Source of the DNA: Thalassospira lucentensis
GTDB lineage: Bacteria > Pseudomonadota > Alphaproteobacteria > Rhodospirillales > Thalassospiraceae
Length of the DNA stretch: 64,000 nucleotides
Direction of reading: 5' to 3'
NCBI RefSeq assembly: GCF_011806425.1
Contig: NZ_JAATOV010000001.1
Location: forward strand, 434,001 to 498,000
Shown: positions 19,924-29,281 of the stretch, in pieces
Numbering within the stretch: position 1 is the first letter of the stretch
Layout: the number at the start of each line of letters is the position of its first letter
Position numbers and translations under genes: made by a program
Notes under the pieces: generated by a model
What the model was told of the DNA's origin: nothing
Seen by the model: only the letters and a program-made list of their open reading frames with translations
The model's database searches: none

Positions 19924-21228
19924 TTATTGCTCGCGGAATGCGCGCTCAAAGCTGTTGGTAATCGGGGAGAACAGGTAGGAAAGGACGGTCCGCGCCCCTG
20001 TCACGATCTCTAACTGGGCTGGCATTCCCGGTGACAGGATCATGCCTTCATGCTCAGCCAGACTTTCAGCATCAATTTCTATCATTGCTTGAAAGTAAGA
20101 TCGGCCTTCGGAGTCGGTCAGACGATCGGGCGAAACTTCGGTCACCGTGCCCTTGACCGGTGCGAACCAGCGTTGGCTAAAGGCCGTTACGCGGATATTC
20201 ACCCCAAGCCCCTTGGAAACAACATCGATGTCATTGGGCGACACCCGTGCTTCAATCACCAAGCGATCATCAAGCGGCACAATTTCAAGCACCTTGGCAC
20301 CGGGTGGAACCACGCCACCAACGGTTGTGAATTGCAAGTTGGTCACCGTGCCATTGCGCGGCGCAATGATGTTGGAGCGCACCAAAATATCCTCGGCCGA
20401 GCGCAACCGTTCATGCAAATCGGAAATCTCGCCCTGAATATCACGAAGTTCGGTATTGATGGTTTGCAAATTATCGCGGTTTAGCTGCGACTGGCTGGCT
20501 TTAACCTGCTGGATTTGCTGTTCAATCCGCGCAATATCGGATGAAAAGCGTCCAATATTACCAAGCGTTTCCACCAACCGGCTTTCAAGCTGCAACAACC
20601 GGGTACGCCGCGCATAGCCAAGCTCAACCATCGGCTTGACCATCGCCAGTTCTTCTTTAACGATCCCGACCTGTTGCTCGGCGGCGGTTTTTTGCTCGCG
20701 CGTGCCGATAATCTCGCGGCGCAATTCCTTGATCCGCTCGTCATACAGCTCAAGCTCCCCGGCAAAGGCGCTGCGTCGACTTTCGAACAGGGTTCTTTGG
20801 GAATCAGTGATCGAGAAATATTTGGGATCATTCAAGGGATCAGGAAACACCAGCTGATCTTGGTTGGCGCGCTCGGCTTCTAATCGTGTCTGGGTCGCCA
20901 GCGCATTAAGATAGCGGTTATTGAGCAAATCATAACTGGCCCGCGCCCGGGTATCATCCAAGCGGATCAACACATCCCCGGCCTTAACTTGCGTGCCATT
21001 GCGCACCAGAATTTCGCGAATAATCCCGCCTTCAAGATGCTGTACACTTTGGCGCCCGGAAAACGGCGCGACCAACCCACTTGCGGTGGCGGCCGAGTTC
21101 ACCCTTGCGGTTCCCGCCCACAGCAAAACCGACCCAAAACCAAGGATCAGAATCAAAAGACCGATCCGCACCAATGGCGTCACATCGGTATCAAGCTCAC
21201 GTGCGGTTGGTAACTCCACCCCGGCCAT
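19924..21228 (-). CDS. Type I secretion membrane-fusion protein, HlyD/PrtE family
   Basis: A 434-residue periplasmic adaptor that links the inner-membrane ABC exporter to an outer-membrane TolC-type channel. One N-terminal transmembrane helix (about residues 22-42) is followed by a lipoyl/barrel half (HLEGGIIREILVRNGTQVKAGD), a long coiled-coil hairpin (about 90-280) and a C-terminal beta-barrel region. ATG 21228 shares one base with the TGA of the exporter gene and has an AAGGGGG ribosome site; a TTG one codon earlier is less likely. Translational coupling with the exporter and position before the giant RTX gene make it part of that secretion system. No TolC-like gene is in the window. Confidence 0.93.
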   Translation of the reverse strand: MAGVELPTARELDTDVTPLVRIGLLILILGFGSVLLWAGTARVNSAATASGLVAPFSGRQSVQHLEGGIIREILVRNGTQVKAGDVLIRLDDTRARASYDLLNNRYLNALATQTRLEAERANQDQLVFPDPLNDPKYFSITDSQRTLFESRRSAFAGELELYDERIKELRREIIGTREQKTAAEQQVGIVKEELAMVKPMVELGYARRTRLLQLESRLVETLGNIGRFSSDIARIEQQIQQVKASQSQLNRDNLQTINTELRDIQGEISDLHERLRSAEDILVRSNIIAPRNGTVTNLQFTTVGGVVPPGAKVLEIVPLDDRLVIEARVSPNDIDVVSKGLGVNIRVTAFSQRWFAPVKGTVTEVSPDRLTDSEGRSYFQAMIEIDAESLAEHEGMILSPGMPAQLEIVTGARTVLSYLFSPITNSFERAFREQ

Positions 21229-23732
21229 CAAACGCCCCCTTGCCGACGTTGCGCCGATCCTTCAACCACACGCAGTTGCGGGCGCGTTCGGCGCGGCTGG
21301 CTTGGTGACGGGGTTGCAGATTGTTCTGCCGCTTGGGCGGCGGGGCGGCGCGGGCGATCCGCATCACGTTTGGCGGCTTCGCGCTCTGCCTCTTCGCGGA
21401 ATTTGCGCATGCGGCTGGCGGCGGCTTCGCGTGCTTCGAACATGGCCTGCGCTTCGGCCTTTTTACGCTCGGCCGTGGTCAGCTGCACCTGTTCACGCAC
21501 ATTGCGCTTGGTACTCAGTGGTTTTTGCGTTGGTTCTGCGCGCCGAGCGGCAACGGGCTTTTTCGCATCACGCGGCGGCGTTGCAGCCGGTTTTGCTTTT
21601 GCGGATGCGGCCACCAGTGCGGTTTCTGATTTTTCCACAACCGGGCGCATGGTCATCATGGTTCCACCCGGTGTCGGTGTTGGCGTTGGCGTTGTTTTGG
21701 GCGGTGTTGGTTGCGATGCCGATTTCGGCTTATCAATCCCGGCCGCTTTCTTTGCTGCCTGTGCGCGGGCCGATCCACCGGCGTCATCCCCGGTGCCGAA
21801 ATCAACAATTTCCGGCATCTCATTTTCGGACGCAACTGCCGCAGGATGGGTGACAGGTGCGGTATTTTTTTCCACAATCGGGCGCGGTGCATCCGGGTTG
21901 GGTACGGCAATCTGTTTGGGGCTAATGCGCATTTGCCCATCGGTCGATGCCGCAACCTTCGACGTTTCACGTGCGGGTGCGGGTGCGGGTGCGACTTCGT
22001 TCACCCCCCCCGACGGACTTGGCCCGGCCAACGCGGGCTTGGGGGTCTTGGGCTGCTGAACAGGGACAACCTTAATCTGACCATCGGCAAGGGCAAGGAT
22101 CGCATCCGCCCGGCTCAGAATTTCACGCTCATGACTGACGATAAAGGTCGTAATGCCATTACGCCGCAACACATCAATCAACTCGCAAATATGGGCAACA
22201 CCACCGTCATCAAGCGCGGTTGTCGGCTCATCAAGCAGCAACAAACGCGGTCGGGCAAACAGGGCCGCGGCAAGCGCAATTAACTGGCGTTGCCCCCCCG
22301 AAAGGTTCCGTCCCCCACGATCCACACGGGTTTCGTATCCGTCCTGAAGATCCAGGATAAACTTATGCGCCCCGGCAAGCTCGGCCGCCTGAATAATATC
22401 GCGCATTTCTGCACCGCCCAGACGGGCAATATTTTCGGCGATTGTTCCAGGGAACAGGAACGGGTTCTGCGATAAATAACCAATTTGCGTGCCGATATCG
22501 CCACGTTCAATCCGGGATGCTTCGACCTCGTCAAGCTTCACCGATCCAGATCCGGGCAACCAAATGCCCATGATCAGTTTCAAAAGGGCGGTTTTCCCCA
22601 CCCCGTTAAACCCGGCAATCGAAATAATCTGGCCCGGGCCCGCCTTAAACGAAAAGCCTTTAAACAGAACACTGCGACTATTGGGCGGCGCAAACACAAG
22701 CCGATCAACCGCCACAGCCATGCCGCGACCACGTGGCAAGGGGGCGGGAATGGACGGTTTCTTTTCAAGCAGAATTTTGTTGAGGCGATCAAACGAACTG
22801 CGCGCGGAATTCCAGCTGCGCCATGCCGAAACCGCACCATCAAATGGGGCCAAGCCCCGCATACCAAGGATCATGGATGCCACCATAATCCCGATGGTGA
22901 TGCTTTCGGTCAGAACCAGATACGCACCCACACCGATAAAGCACACCTGCATCGACAGGCGCACGAGATGCGAAAGCGTGGTTGATGTTCCAACCCGGCG
23001 GCTGGACTGGCCTTCCCAATAAAGCGAGTCAGATTGATCCGCCTGCCAGCGTTGCCGCGCGGATGGCGTCATGCCCATGGCTTCCATCGCCTCGGCATTG
23101 CGGACATAGGTTTCTTCCTGCGCAATCCCGCGGTTCTGACTTTCTTCGGATCGGTCGACGGAAATTCTTGATGCGGCTTCGTTGGCAATCGCAATCAGGA
23201 TCAACAACACTGCCCCGCCGCACGCGACAAGGCCAAGCCGGGTGTCAAAAACAAACACCACCCCAATATAAACCGGCGCCCACATGAAATCGATCATGGC
23301 AAACGGGCCGCTGCCGGTCAGAAAGCCGCGCAAACCATATAAATCGCGCAAGGGCCGCTGACGCATTGGCGTACCACGGGCAGATTGCTGCACCACATGG
23401 GCAAACAGCTCCCCACCCAGACGAAGGTCAAGTGCTGTTCCCACCCGGATCAATACTCGGGATCGCAACTGTTCCATCGATGCAATGAACAAAAGAACAA
23501 GACCAATACCGACTGTCAAAAGGGCCAGCGTGTCGACACTGCGGCTTGAAAGCACGCGGTCAAACACCTGCATGGAATAGATCGGGATCACCATGTTGAG
23601 CAGGTTGATCACCATGCTAAATCCGCCCACGAGCGCAATCGACCGCCAGAACATCCGTTCCAGCGGGGTCCGATCCCCTTCGCGTCCCGCATCCGCTTTG
23701 CGGTTTGGCCGGATTTTATCCAACAGGCCCAT
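21228..23732 (-). CDS. Type I secretion ABC exporter (PrtD-like) with long C-terminal tail
   Basis: Inner-membrane exporter with fused membrane and ATPase domains. Membrane helices span about residues 20-290; the ATPase has Walker A GFNGVGKT, signature LSGGQRQ, Walker B LLLLDEPT and the switch histidine in IVSHE. No N-terminal C39 peptidase domain is present. The ATPase ends near residue 555, then a ~279-residue Pro/Ala/Lys/Thr-rich tail follows, with a charged, probably coiled-coil segment (about 750-795); normal PrtD proteins stop near 570-600. Start chosen at ATG 23732 (GGAAAGGA just upstream); ATG 23756 and GTG 23777 are in frame alternatives. An 11-codon ORF (23784-23749) overlaps this start region. 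First gene of the exporter/adaptor/RTX set. Confidence 0.9.
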   Translation of the reverse strand: MGLLDKIRPNRKADAGREGDRTPLERMFWRSIALVGGFSMVINLLNMVIPIYSMQVFDRVLSSRSVDTLALLTVGIGLVLLFIASMEQLRSRVLIRVGTALDLRLGGELFAHVVQQSARGTPMRQRPLRDLYGLRGFLTGSGPFAMIDFMWAPVYIGVVFVFDTRLGLVACGGAVLLILIAIANEAASRISVDRSEESQNRGIAQEETYVRNAEAMEAMGMTPSARQRWQADQSDSLYWEGQSSRRVGTSTTLSHLVRLSMQVCFIGVGAYLVLTESITIGIMVASMILGMRGLAPFDGAVSAWRSWNSARSSFDRLNKILLEKKPSIPAPLPRGRGMAVAVDRLVFAPPNSRSVLFKGFSFKAGPGQIISIAGFNGVGKTALLKLIMGIWLPGSGSVKLDEVEASRIERGDIGTQIGYLSQNPFLFPGTIAENIARLGGAEMRDIIQAAELAGAHKFILDLQDGYETRVDRGGRNLSGGQRQLIALAAALFARPRLLLLDEPTTALDDGGVAHICELIDVLRRNGITTFIVSHEREILSRADAILALADGQIKVVPVQQPKTPKPALAGPSPSGGVNEVAPAPAPARETSKVAASTDGQMRISPKQIAVPNPDAPRPIVEKNTAPVTHPAAVASENEMPEIVDFGTGDDAGGSARAQAAKKAAGIDKPKSASQPTPPKTTPTPTPTPGGTMMTMRPVVEKSETALVAASAKAKPAATPPRDAKKPVAARRAEPTQKPLSTKRNVREQVQLTTAERKKAEAQAMFEAREAAASRMRKFREEAEREAAKRDADRPRRPAAQAAEQSATPSPSQPRRTRPQLRVVEGSAQRRQGGV

Positions 23733-23784
23733 CTTGTCCTTTCCGGTCTTACTCATCGCTGGCGGCAACGCTTTCACCGCGCAT

Positions 23785-24178
23785 AATATTTTCGCATATG
23801 CCCATGGCGCACGCCAATCGTCCCGCGCAGCCCTCCTGCGACGGGTATCCTATCCGATTGCATACTTCCACTATTCTAGGCCAATATATAAGGATGTGTT
23901 AACAAATAGGCGTAAAACCCTTCATTTCCTTGCATTCTGTGTCAAGAAAATCGCTTTTGACGACCTGATATCGCCGCCCAATACGCAATCAGGCCCGCAT
24001 CGCGCACCGAGTCTTTGCAACACCGTTTCGGAGTCTCTGGCTGGTCAGAATTAAAACAGCGGAAACAAAACGCTTGTTTCGAGGGTGCCTCCAACCGCCT
24101 TCCCGGCACTGTCAAATCCCCCCATCGAAACGCAAAAATTCTTTGAAAAAGGGGCCACGCCCCGCGCATAATCGCCTC
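23785..24178. other. Divergent intergenic region, no gene recognised
   Basis: About 390 bp between the secretion locus and the HNH gene. The side near the exporter gene is AT-rich and presumably holds its promoter, but no confident -35/-10 pair was found. A GGGGC-CAC-GCCCC dyad (24151-24163) lies just before the HNH gene. Confidence 0.4.
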
Positions 24179-24517
24179 ATGTCGTTTCAGTCCGAGATGA
24201 AAAACAAATCCGACCTTGGCCCCTGCCCGATTTGTGGTCGGCCGATGCTGGCCGGGTCGACAGTTGACCGCCATCATTGGCAGCCAAAGTCACAGGGCGG
24301 CACCGAAACAGACTGGCTGCACCGGGTCTGTCATCGGATGATCCATCGCCTTTTTGACGAGGCCACCCTTGCGCGTGAATTCGACAGCCCGGAAAAGCTG
24401 ACACGTCATCCCGACATGATCAAATTCATCAAATGGGTGCGCAAAAAGCCAGCTGACTATATCGACTGGCCCGAAAGTAGCGGACGATATGGCCGCAATC
24501 GCGCCAACCGGCGATAA
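24179..24517 (+). CDS. Small HNH-endonuclease-like zinc protein
   Basis: A 112-residue protein with a CPICGRP knuckle, a central DRHHWQPKSQGG and a following VCHRMIH, the Cys/His layout of small HNH nucleases of the beta-beta-alpha metal type. Start ATG 24179 is preferred because the sequence before it shows no conserved character. It stands alone, divergent from the secretion locus. Nuclease activity is a family-level inference; many such small proteins are uncharacterised. Confidence 0.72.
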   Translation: MSFQSEMKNKSDLGPCPICGRPMLAGSTVDRHHWQPKSQGGTETDWLHRVCHRMIHRLFDEATLAREFDSPEKLTRHPDMIKFIKWVRKKPADYIDWPESSGRYGRNRANRR

Positions 24518-24677
24518 AGCTGCACGTGGATTGGCGCACTTATGGGCCCGCACAAAAAACCAAAGATCGGCGCCATTGCCCCACCCCTGATACGTTTATC
24601 GTTTACGCCAATGCGCCTATCCGGGTACTTAAGGTGCCAATCACCTAAGATGCACATGATCAATCCGGGGACCCACC

Positions 24678-25406
24678 ATGCCAAGTGCCGATATGCTTAA
24701 TGACCTCATTCCGGTGTTTGTCACCCTGTTCGTGATCATTGATCCACTTGGACTGGTCCCGGTTTTCATCGTGCTGACACAGGGCACAAGTGCCGCCCAC
24801 CGCAGACGCATGGCGATCCGCGCCTGTCTGACCAGCTTTTTCATTCTGGCTGCTTTCGCGCTGATTGGCGAAGGATTGCTCGGCATCTTTGGCATTCACA
24901 TGCCCGCCTTTCGCATTGCCGGAGGCACGCTTTTATTCTTGATCGCGCTTGAAATGCTGTTTGAAAAACGCAGCCAAAAACGGAACCAACGCGCCGAACA
25001 GGTCCATCAGGAACTCGAAGACGACCACGATTCCGACGACGAAGCCGCACCTGCGCCCAAACCCGCCAAAGCGCAAAAGGGACCAGAACACACCATCCCC
25101 GATGAAGAAGCCGACGATGTGTCGATCTTCCCGATGTCGATCCCGTTTCTTGCCGGGCCCGGTGCGATTGCGTCGGTCATGCTTCTGATGGGGAAATTTG
25201 AAAACAACATCGCCATGCAAGCCAGCGTGATTGGCGTTGTCGCCATCGTCATGGTGATTGCTTTTATTTTCTTCCTGCTGGCAAACGTGGTCGCCAAACG
25301 CCTCAGCCCGACCGTCGCCACGGTGGTATCACGCCTGCTCGGCATGATCTTGGCCGCCCTTGCCGTGCAGTTCATCATCGACGGGATTAAGCAGGCGTTT
25401 TTCTAA
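24678..25406 (+). CDS. marC: MarC family integral membrane protein
   Basis: A 242-residue membrane protein of the MarC/UPF0056 family. Six hydrophobic segments are seen, starting with LIPVFVTLFVIIDPLGLVPV, the family's conserved N-terminal region, and including SIPFLAGPGAIASVMLL in the second half. A long Asp/Glu/Lys-rich cytoplasmic loop (about residues 98-150) separates the halves and is longer than usual. The name derives from the E. coli mar locus, but the family has no proven role in drug resistance and its substrate is unknown. Single gene, converging on the E1 gene. Confidence 0.9.
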   Translation: MPSADMLNDLIPVFVTLFVIIDPLGLVPVFIVLTQGTSAAHRRRMAIRACLTSFFILAAFALIGEGLLGIFGIHMPAFRIAGGTLLFLIALEMLFEKRSQKRNQRAEQVHQELEDDHDSDDEAAPAPKPAKAQKGPEHTIPDEEADDVSIFPMSIPFLAGPGAIASVMLLMGKFENNIAMQASVIGVVAIVMVIAFIFFLLANVVAKRLSPTVATVVSRLLGMILAALAVQFIIDGIKQAFF

Positions 25407-25439
25407 GCGTCTCGTAAATATCGACGACCCAAAAGAATG

Positions 25440-25464
25440 AGGGAGGGCAATTTGCCCTCCCTTT
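25440..25464. terminator. Bidirectional terminator between marC and the E1 gene
   Basis: AGGGAGGGCAA pairs with TTGCCCTCCCT around a very short loop, followed by TTTCTCGTT on the plus strand. It lies between convergent genes and can serve both. Confidence 0.75.
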
Positions 25465-25491
25465 CTCGTTCTACACACGAAGTATTCCTGA

Positions 25492-27876
25492 TCAATCCCA
25501 CCGCTTCGCAGCGCGCAGGATCGCATCCGTGCCGATCTGATAATGCTCGTACAGCGCGATGCTGTCGCCGCACTGACCAAAGGCATTCACGCCAAGCGGG
25601 GCAACCGCGTGCCCACGGACGGAGCCAAGCCACGCTAACGCCGCCGGATGGCCATCAATTACCGTGACCAACCGTGCATCCGATGCAAGGGGTTTTAGCA
25701 AGTTTTCCACATGTGACATTTTGCCATCAGACTTGCCTTCAAGCCGTGCACGTTCCAAATCCTGCCACTGGTTATAGAGCCGATCGGTTGAGGTCACGGC
25801 CAAAAGACCCAAGCCCGGATGATCGTCGGACAGTTTTTCCCACGCGGCAATGGCTTCGGGCGCCATCGCCCCGCAATAGGCAATCACCATCTTGCAATCA
25901 TCGCCTGGCTCACGCAGCCAATAGCCGCCTGAAACGATGTCTGATTTGGTTTCGTCCGACAGTTCACGTTTGGGCTGTTCAAGCGGTTTGGTTGAAAGAC
26001 GCAGATAAATCGATCCGCCATCCTTGGCCTGCATATGGTCAAACGACCACCCCATGATTGCCGCAACTTCGTCGCCAAAGCTTGGCTCAAAACTGGTCAG
26101 GCCCGGCTGGCCCATGCCGATCATCGGGGTCGAGATTGACTGGTGCGCCCCGCCTTCGGGGGCAAGTGAAATGCCACTTGGGGTCGCCACCACCATAAAG
26201 CGCGCATCCTGATAACAGGCATAATTCAACGCATCCAAACCGCGCGCAATGAACGGATCATACAGCGTCCCGATCGGGAACAAGCGCTCACCAAACAGAC
26301 TGTGCGACAGACCAAGGGCAGCCAAATTCAAAAACAGATTGTTTTCGGCAATGCCCAGCTCGACATGCTGACCACTTTGCGAACGGATCCATTTCTGGGC
26401 TGAGGGGACTTTTCGTTCGCGGAACTCATCAGCAAGGTCCGCACGGCCAAACAATCCGCGCTGGTTCACAAACCCGCCAAGGTTGGTCGACACCGTCACA
26501 TCGGGCGATGTCGTCACAATACGATCCGCAAGATCGCTGTCTTTCAGCTTCGCCAACTCATTTAGGATTTTGCCAAACACTTCCTGCGTGCTTGATGTAT
26601 CTGTGCGCGTATAGGGCATATCAGGGATGGCAATGATATCGGCCTGTTTGTGGCGCGGAGCACTGTCGTTAAACGGTGCATTTTTGATGTAATCGCGAAT
26701 TTTATCCGCCGAAACATCCAAGCCGGCGGCAAAATCCCACTCTTGGCCGTCTTCAATCCAATTTTGTTTCTTAAACGCGTCCATTTGCGGGACATTCATC
26801 AGACCCGCATGGTTATCCTTATGGCCCTGAAGCGGGGTGCCGTACCCCTTGACCGTATACGCAATAAAGATGGTCGGTTTATCATTAGGCACCGCGTCAA
26901 AGGCGCTCAGCACTGCTTCCATGCAATGACCGCCCAGATTGGTCATCAGATCATGAAGCGCATCATCTTCATATTCCCCCAACAGGCTGGCCAGCGCATT
27001 GTCACCCGGCACGTCGCCAAGAATTTGTTTGCGCCACGCGGCCCCACCCTGGAAGGTCAATGCGGAATAGATGTCGTTGGGGACGTCGTTAAGCCATTTC
27101 TTGAGTGACTTGCCGCCCGGCTTGGTAAAGGCCTCGTTGAGTTTCCCACCATATTTAATCGTAATCACGTTCCAGCCGACCGCGCGGAAAAACCGGCCAA
27201 TTACACGGAACAGATGGGCATCAATCATGCCATCAAGGCTTTGGCGGTTATAATCAATCACCCACCAGACATTGCGAATGTCATGCTTCCACGTATCAAG
27301 AAGCGCCTCATAGATATTGCCTTCGTCAAGCTCCGCATCGCCAACAAGGGCCACCATGCGACCGGGCTTTTCATCTTGGGGCAGCATATCTTTGTAGCGC
27401 AGGTAATCTTGCGTCAGGGCGGCGAAGTTCGTTACCGCTGCGCCAAGACCAACCGACCCGGTTGAAAAATCAACCTGATCACCATCCTTGGTCCGCGATG
27501 GATAGGATTGCGCCCCACCAAACGCCCGAAAGGCTTCAAGCTTTTCCTTGGTCTGGCGGCCAAACAAGTAATTAATCGCATGGAAAACCGGGCTTGCATG
27601 CGGTTTGACCGCGACCCGGTCCTGCGGGCGCAGCACATTGAAATAAAGGGCGGTCATCAAGGTGGTCATGGACGCACAACTGGCCTGATGCCCACCGACC
27701 TTGATGCCATCGCGCTTGGGCCGCAGGTGATTGGCATTATGGATGGTCCAGCTTGATAGCCACCGCACCTTTTTCTCGATCTGACCGAGCATCTCAACAT
27801 CTTCGGCCTTCATCTGACCGGTTGAGGTAACATCGATAATTTCACCGATTTCCGGGGTGGCATCTTGTGTGGACAT
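25492..27876 (-). CDS. AceE/MdeB-like 2-oxoacid dehydrogenase E1 (transketolase-type, ThDP-dependent)
   Basis: A 794-residue protein of the homodimeric pyruvate dehydrogenase E1 (AceE) family. It has the ThDP/Mg motif GDAELDEGN...DYNRQSLDG, the region GRFFRAVGWNVI typical of AceE, AYTVKGYG, and a transketolase pyrimidine domain with HVELGIAENN. It is shorter than E. coli AceE (887). No E2 or E3 gene is adjacent. Methionine gamma-lyase lies 1.4 kb away on the same strand; in Pseudomonas putida the mdeA-mdeB pair joins that lyase to a 2-oxobutyrate-type E1, so 2-oxobutyrate is a reasonable substrate guess, pyruvate an alternative. ATG 27876 is preferred to GTG 27909. Confidence 0.8.
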   Translation of the reverse strand: MSTQDATPEIGEIIDVTSTGQMKAEDVEMLGQIEKKVRWLSSWTIHNANHLRPKRDGIKVGGHQASCASMTTLMTALYFNVLRPQDRVAVKPHASPVFHAINYLFGRQTKEKLEAFRAFGGAQSYPSRTKDGDQVDFSTGSVGLGAAVTNFAALTQDYLRYKDMLPQDEKPGRMVALVGDAELDEGNIYEALLDTWKHDIRNVWWVIDYNRQSLDGMIDAHLFRVIGRFFRAVGWNVITIKYGGKLNEAFTKPGGKSLKKWLNDVPNDIYSALTFQGGAAWRKQILGDVPGDNALASLLGEYEDDALHDLMTNLGGHCMEAVLSAFDAVPNDKPTIFIAYTVKGYGTPLQGHKDNHAGLMNVPQMDAFKKQNWIEDGQEWDFAAGLDVSADKIRDYIKNAPFNDSAPRHKQADIIAIPDMPYTRTDTSSTQEVFGKILNELAKLKDSDLADRIVTTSPDVTVSTNLGGFVNQRGLFGRADLADEFRERKVPSAQKWIRSQSGQHVELGIAENNLFLNLAALGLSHSLFGERLFPIGTLYDPFIARGLDALNYACYQDARFMVVATPSGISLAPEGGAHQSISTPMIGMGQPGLTSFEPSFGDEVAAIMGWSFDHMQAKDGGSIYLRLSTKPLEQPKRELSDETKSDIVSGGYWLREPGDDCKMVIAYCGAMAPEAIAAWEKLSDDHPGLGLLAVTSTDRLYNQWQDLERARLEGKSDGKMSHVENLLKPLASDARLVTVIDGHPAALAWLGSVRGHAVAPLGVNAFGQCGDSIALYEHYQIGTDAILRAAKRWD

Positions 27877-28276
27877 CTTACGTAACACCTTTTGATGGGG
27901 CTTCTGCACGTGCGGTTAAACGGGTGGCAATATTCCGGTATTGATTTACCGATTTTCAAGCCGCCAGACAGGAAATCAAGATTCACCGCACCATTTTCAC
28001 ACAAGATTAGACAGATTTAGACAATCCTTGGAATTCACTGCGACGGTTCTGGCCAAACATTCGAATATCTCGTTTGAAACAATATTGCGCGCAACCGCCC
28101 CGCCACAGCGACGCGGACGATTCGACCGAACCCGCGCAAAGTGCGTTTCCCAAAACCGTGCGCCACCTTGGCCGCGAACAGATTGCGCTAGGGCCAAAAG
28201 TAGACTTGAAAAACCAACCAATGGCTTTATTCATGTTTTGGTAATGTAATAAAAAACGAAGGCATCCGGGGTAAAC
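27877..28276. other. Divergent intergenic region, no gene recognised
   Basis: About 400 bp between the E1 gene and the binding-protein gene; it should hold both promoters. A direct repeat GATTAGACA/GATTTAGACA lies near 28005-28023. No TyrR-like box was found here, unlike the region upstream of the methionine gamma-lyase gene. Confidence 0.4.
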
Positions 28277-29179
28277 ATGTCGATCACCGCCAGACTTCTT
28301 ATTGTCCTGCCCGTCATTATTGTTTTCCTCGCAAACCCGTGTGCCGCTCAACCCAAACCAACTGCCGCCATCGTTCCGATGTCTTCTGGCTCCCCCTATT
28401 GCAAGGGGGAAATCCGTTGGGAAGATCACAACGAATATGACGTCGATCTTTTGCGGCTTGCCCTATCGCTAAGCGGCAGTGACATCACGGTTCAGCCATC
28501 CTGCGCCGAATACCCGACCGAGCAACGGCGCATCGCCATGCTGCTATCGGGTGATGAAATCAATGTTGTGCATTTTGGCACCAATGCCGAACGCGAAGAA
28601 AAACTGCTGACCGTGTATGTACCGGTCTATATGGGCACAACGGGATTGCGCCTTTTCATGACCCACCCCGAAGTCCTTCCCAGACTGGATAAGGTCACAT
28701 CCGCGCATGCGCTTAAAACCTTCACCATTGGCCAAGGCATGGGCTGGCCCGATACTGACATCCTGCGCACCAACGGATTTTCCGTGACCGATGGCGGCTA
28801 TATGTCTTTGCACAAAATGCTTGGCGCCAAACGGTTTGACCTTTATCCGCGCGCCCTTTGGCAGATTATCGGGGAATGGGAATGGATGCGCGAAGCCGCC
28901 CCAAACATTGTCGTTTACGACAAGATCGCGCTTTATTATCCCCAGCCAATCTATTTCTTTGTCAGCCCCAAGGCCCCCGACCTGCACAAAGCGCTTCAAA
29001 CCGGGATGGAACGGGCCTTTGAAACCGGGAAGCTTTGGCACCTGCTGCAAAGCCATCCGGAAACAGCCCGGTCAATACAGGAAATCAACCTGAAAAACTT
29101 ACGGGTTTTTCGCATTCAAAACCCGCTATTGCCGCAAAAATCCATCGACGTGATGAAGAAATACAGCATCTTCCAATAA
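28277..29179 (+). CDS. Orphan periplasmic solute-binding-like protein
   Basis: A 300-residue protein with an N-terminal signal peptide (cleavage likely after CAAQ, about residue 24). The rest looks like a type II periplasmic binding fold of the amino-acid ABC transporter family, with two cysteines near the N-terminus (PYCKG and PSCAEYP) that may form a disulfide. No permease or ATPase gene is adjacent, so it may be a sensor or chemotaxis partner rather than a transporter part. It lies between the E1 and methionine gamma-lyase genes on the opposite strand. Ligand unknown. Confidence 0.65.
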   Translation: MSITARLLIVLPVIIVFLANPCAAQPKPTAAIVPMSSGSPYCKGEIRWEDHNEYDVDLLRLALSLSGSDITVQPSCAEYPTEQRRIAMLLSGDEINVVHFGTNAEREEKLLTVYVPVYMGTTGLRLFMTHPEVLPRLDKVTSAHALKTFTIGQGMGWPDTDILRTNGFSVTDGGYMSLHKMLGAKRFDLYPRALWQIIGEWEWMREAAPNIVVYDKIALYYPQPIYFFVSPKAPDLHKALQTGMERAFETGKLWHLLQSHPETARSIQEINLKNLRVFRIQNPLLPQKSIDVMKKYSIFQ

Positions 29180-29216
29180 TGCCACGCCGCCGGAGTTGCG
29201 AGACGGCCAACACACA

Positions 29217-29268
29217 ACCGCCCGGCAGACGAACGATTGTCGGTCCATCTGCCGGGCGGTGTTTTTAT
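29217..29268 (+). terminator. Rho-independent terminator after the binding-protein gene
   Basis: A 13-bp perfect stem (ACCGCCCGGCAGA with its complement at 29248-29260) is followed by GTTTTTAT on the plus strand. It sits between convergent genes. Confidence 0.85.
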
Positions 29269-29281
29269 ATCACAATCGGTT

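Noticed and set aside
20993..21853. Long plus-strand frame opposite the adaptor and exporter genes
   Set aside because: Antisense to well-recognised HlyD and ABC exporter sequence; product has no family character.
28007..28429. Minus-strand frame upstream of the orphan binding-protein gene
   Set aside because: Overlaps the signal peptide of that gene and its upstream region; no ribosome site or recognisable domain.
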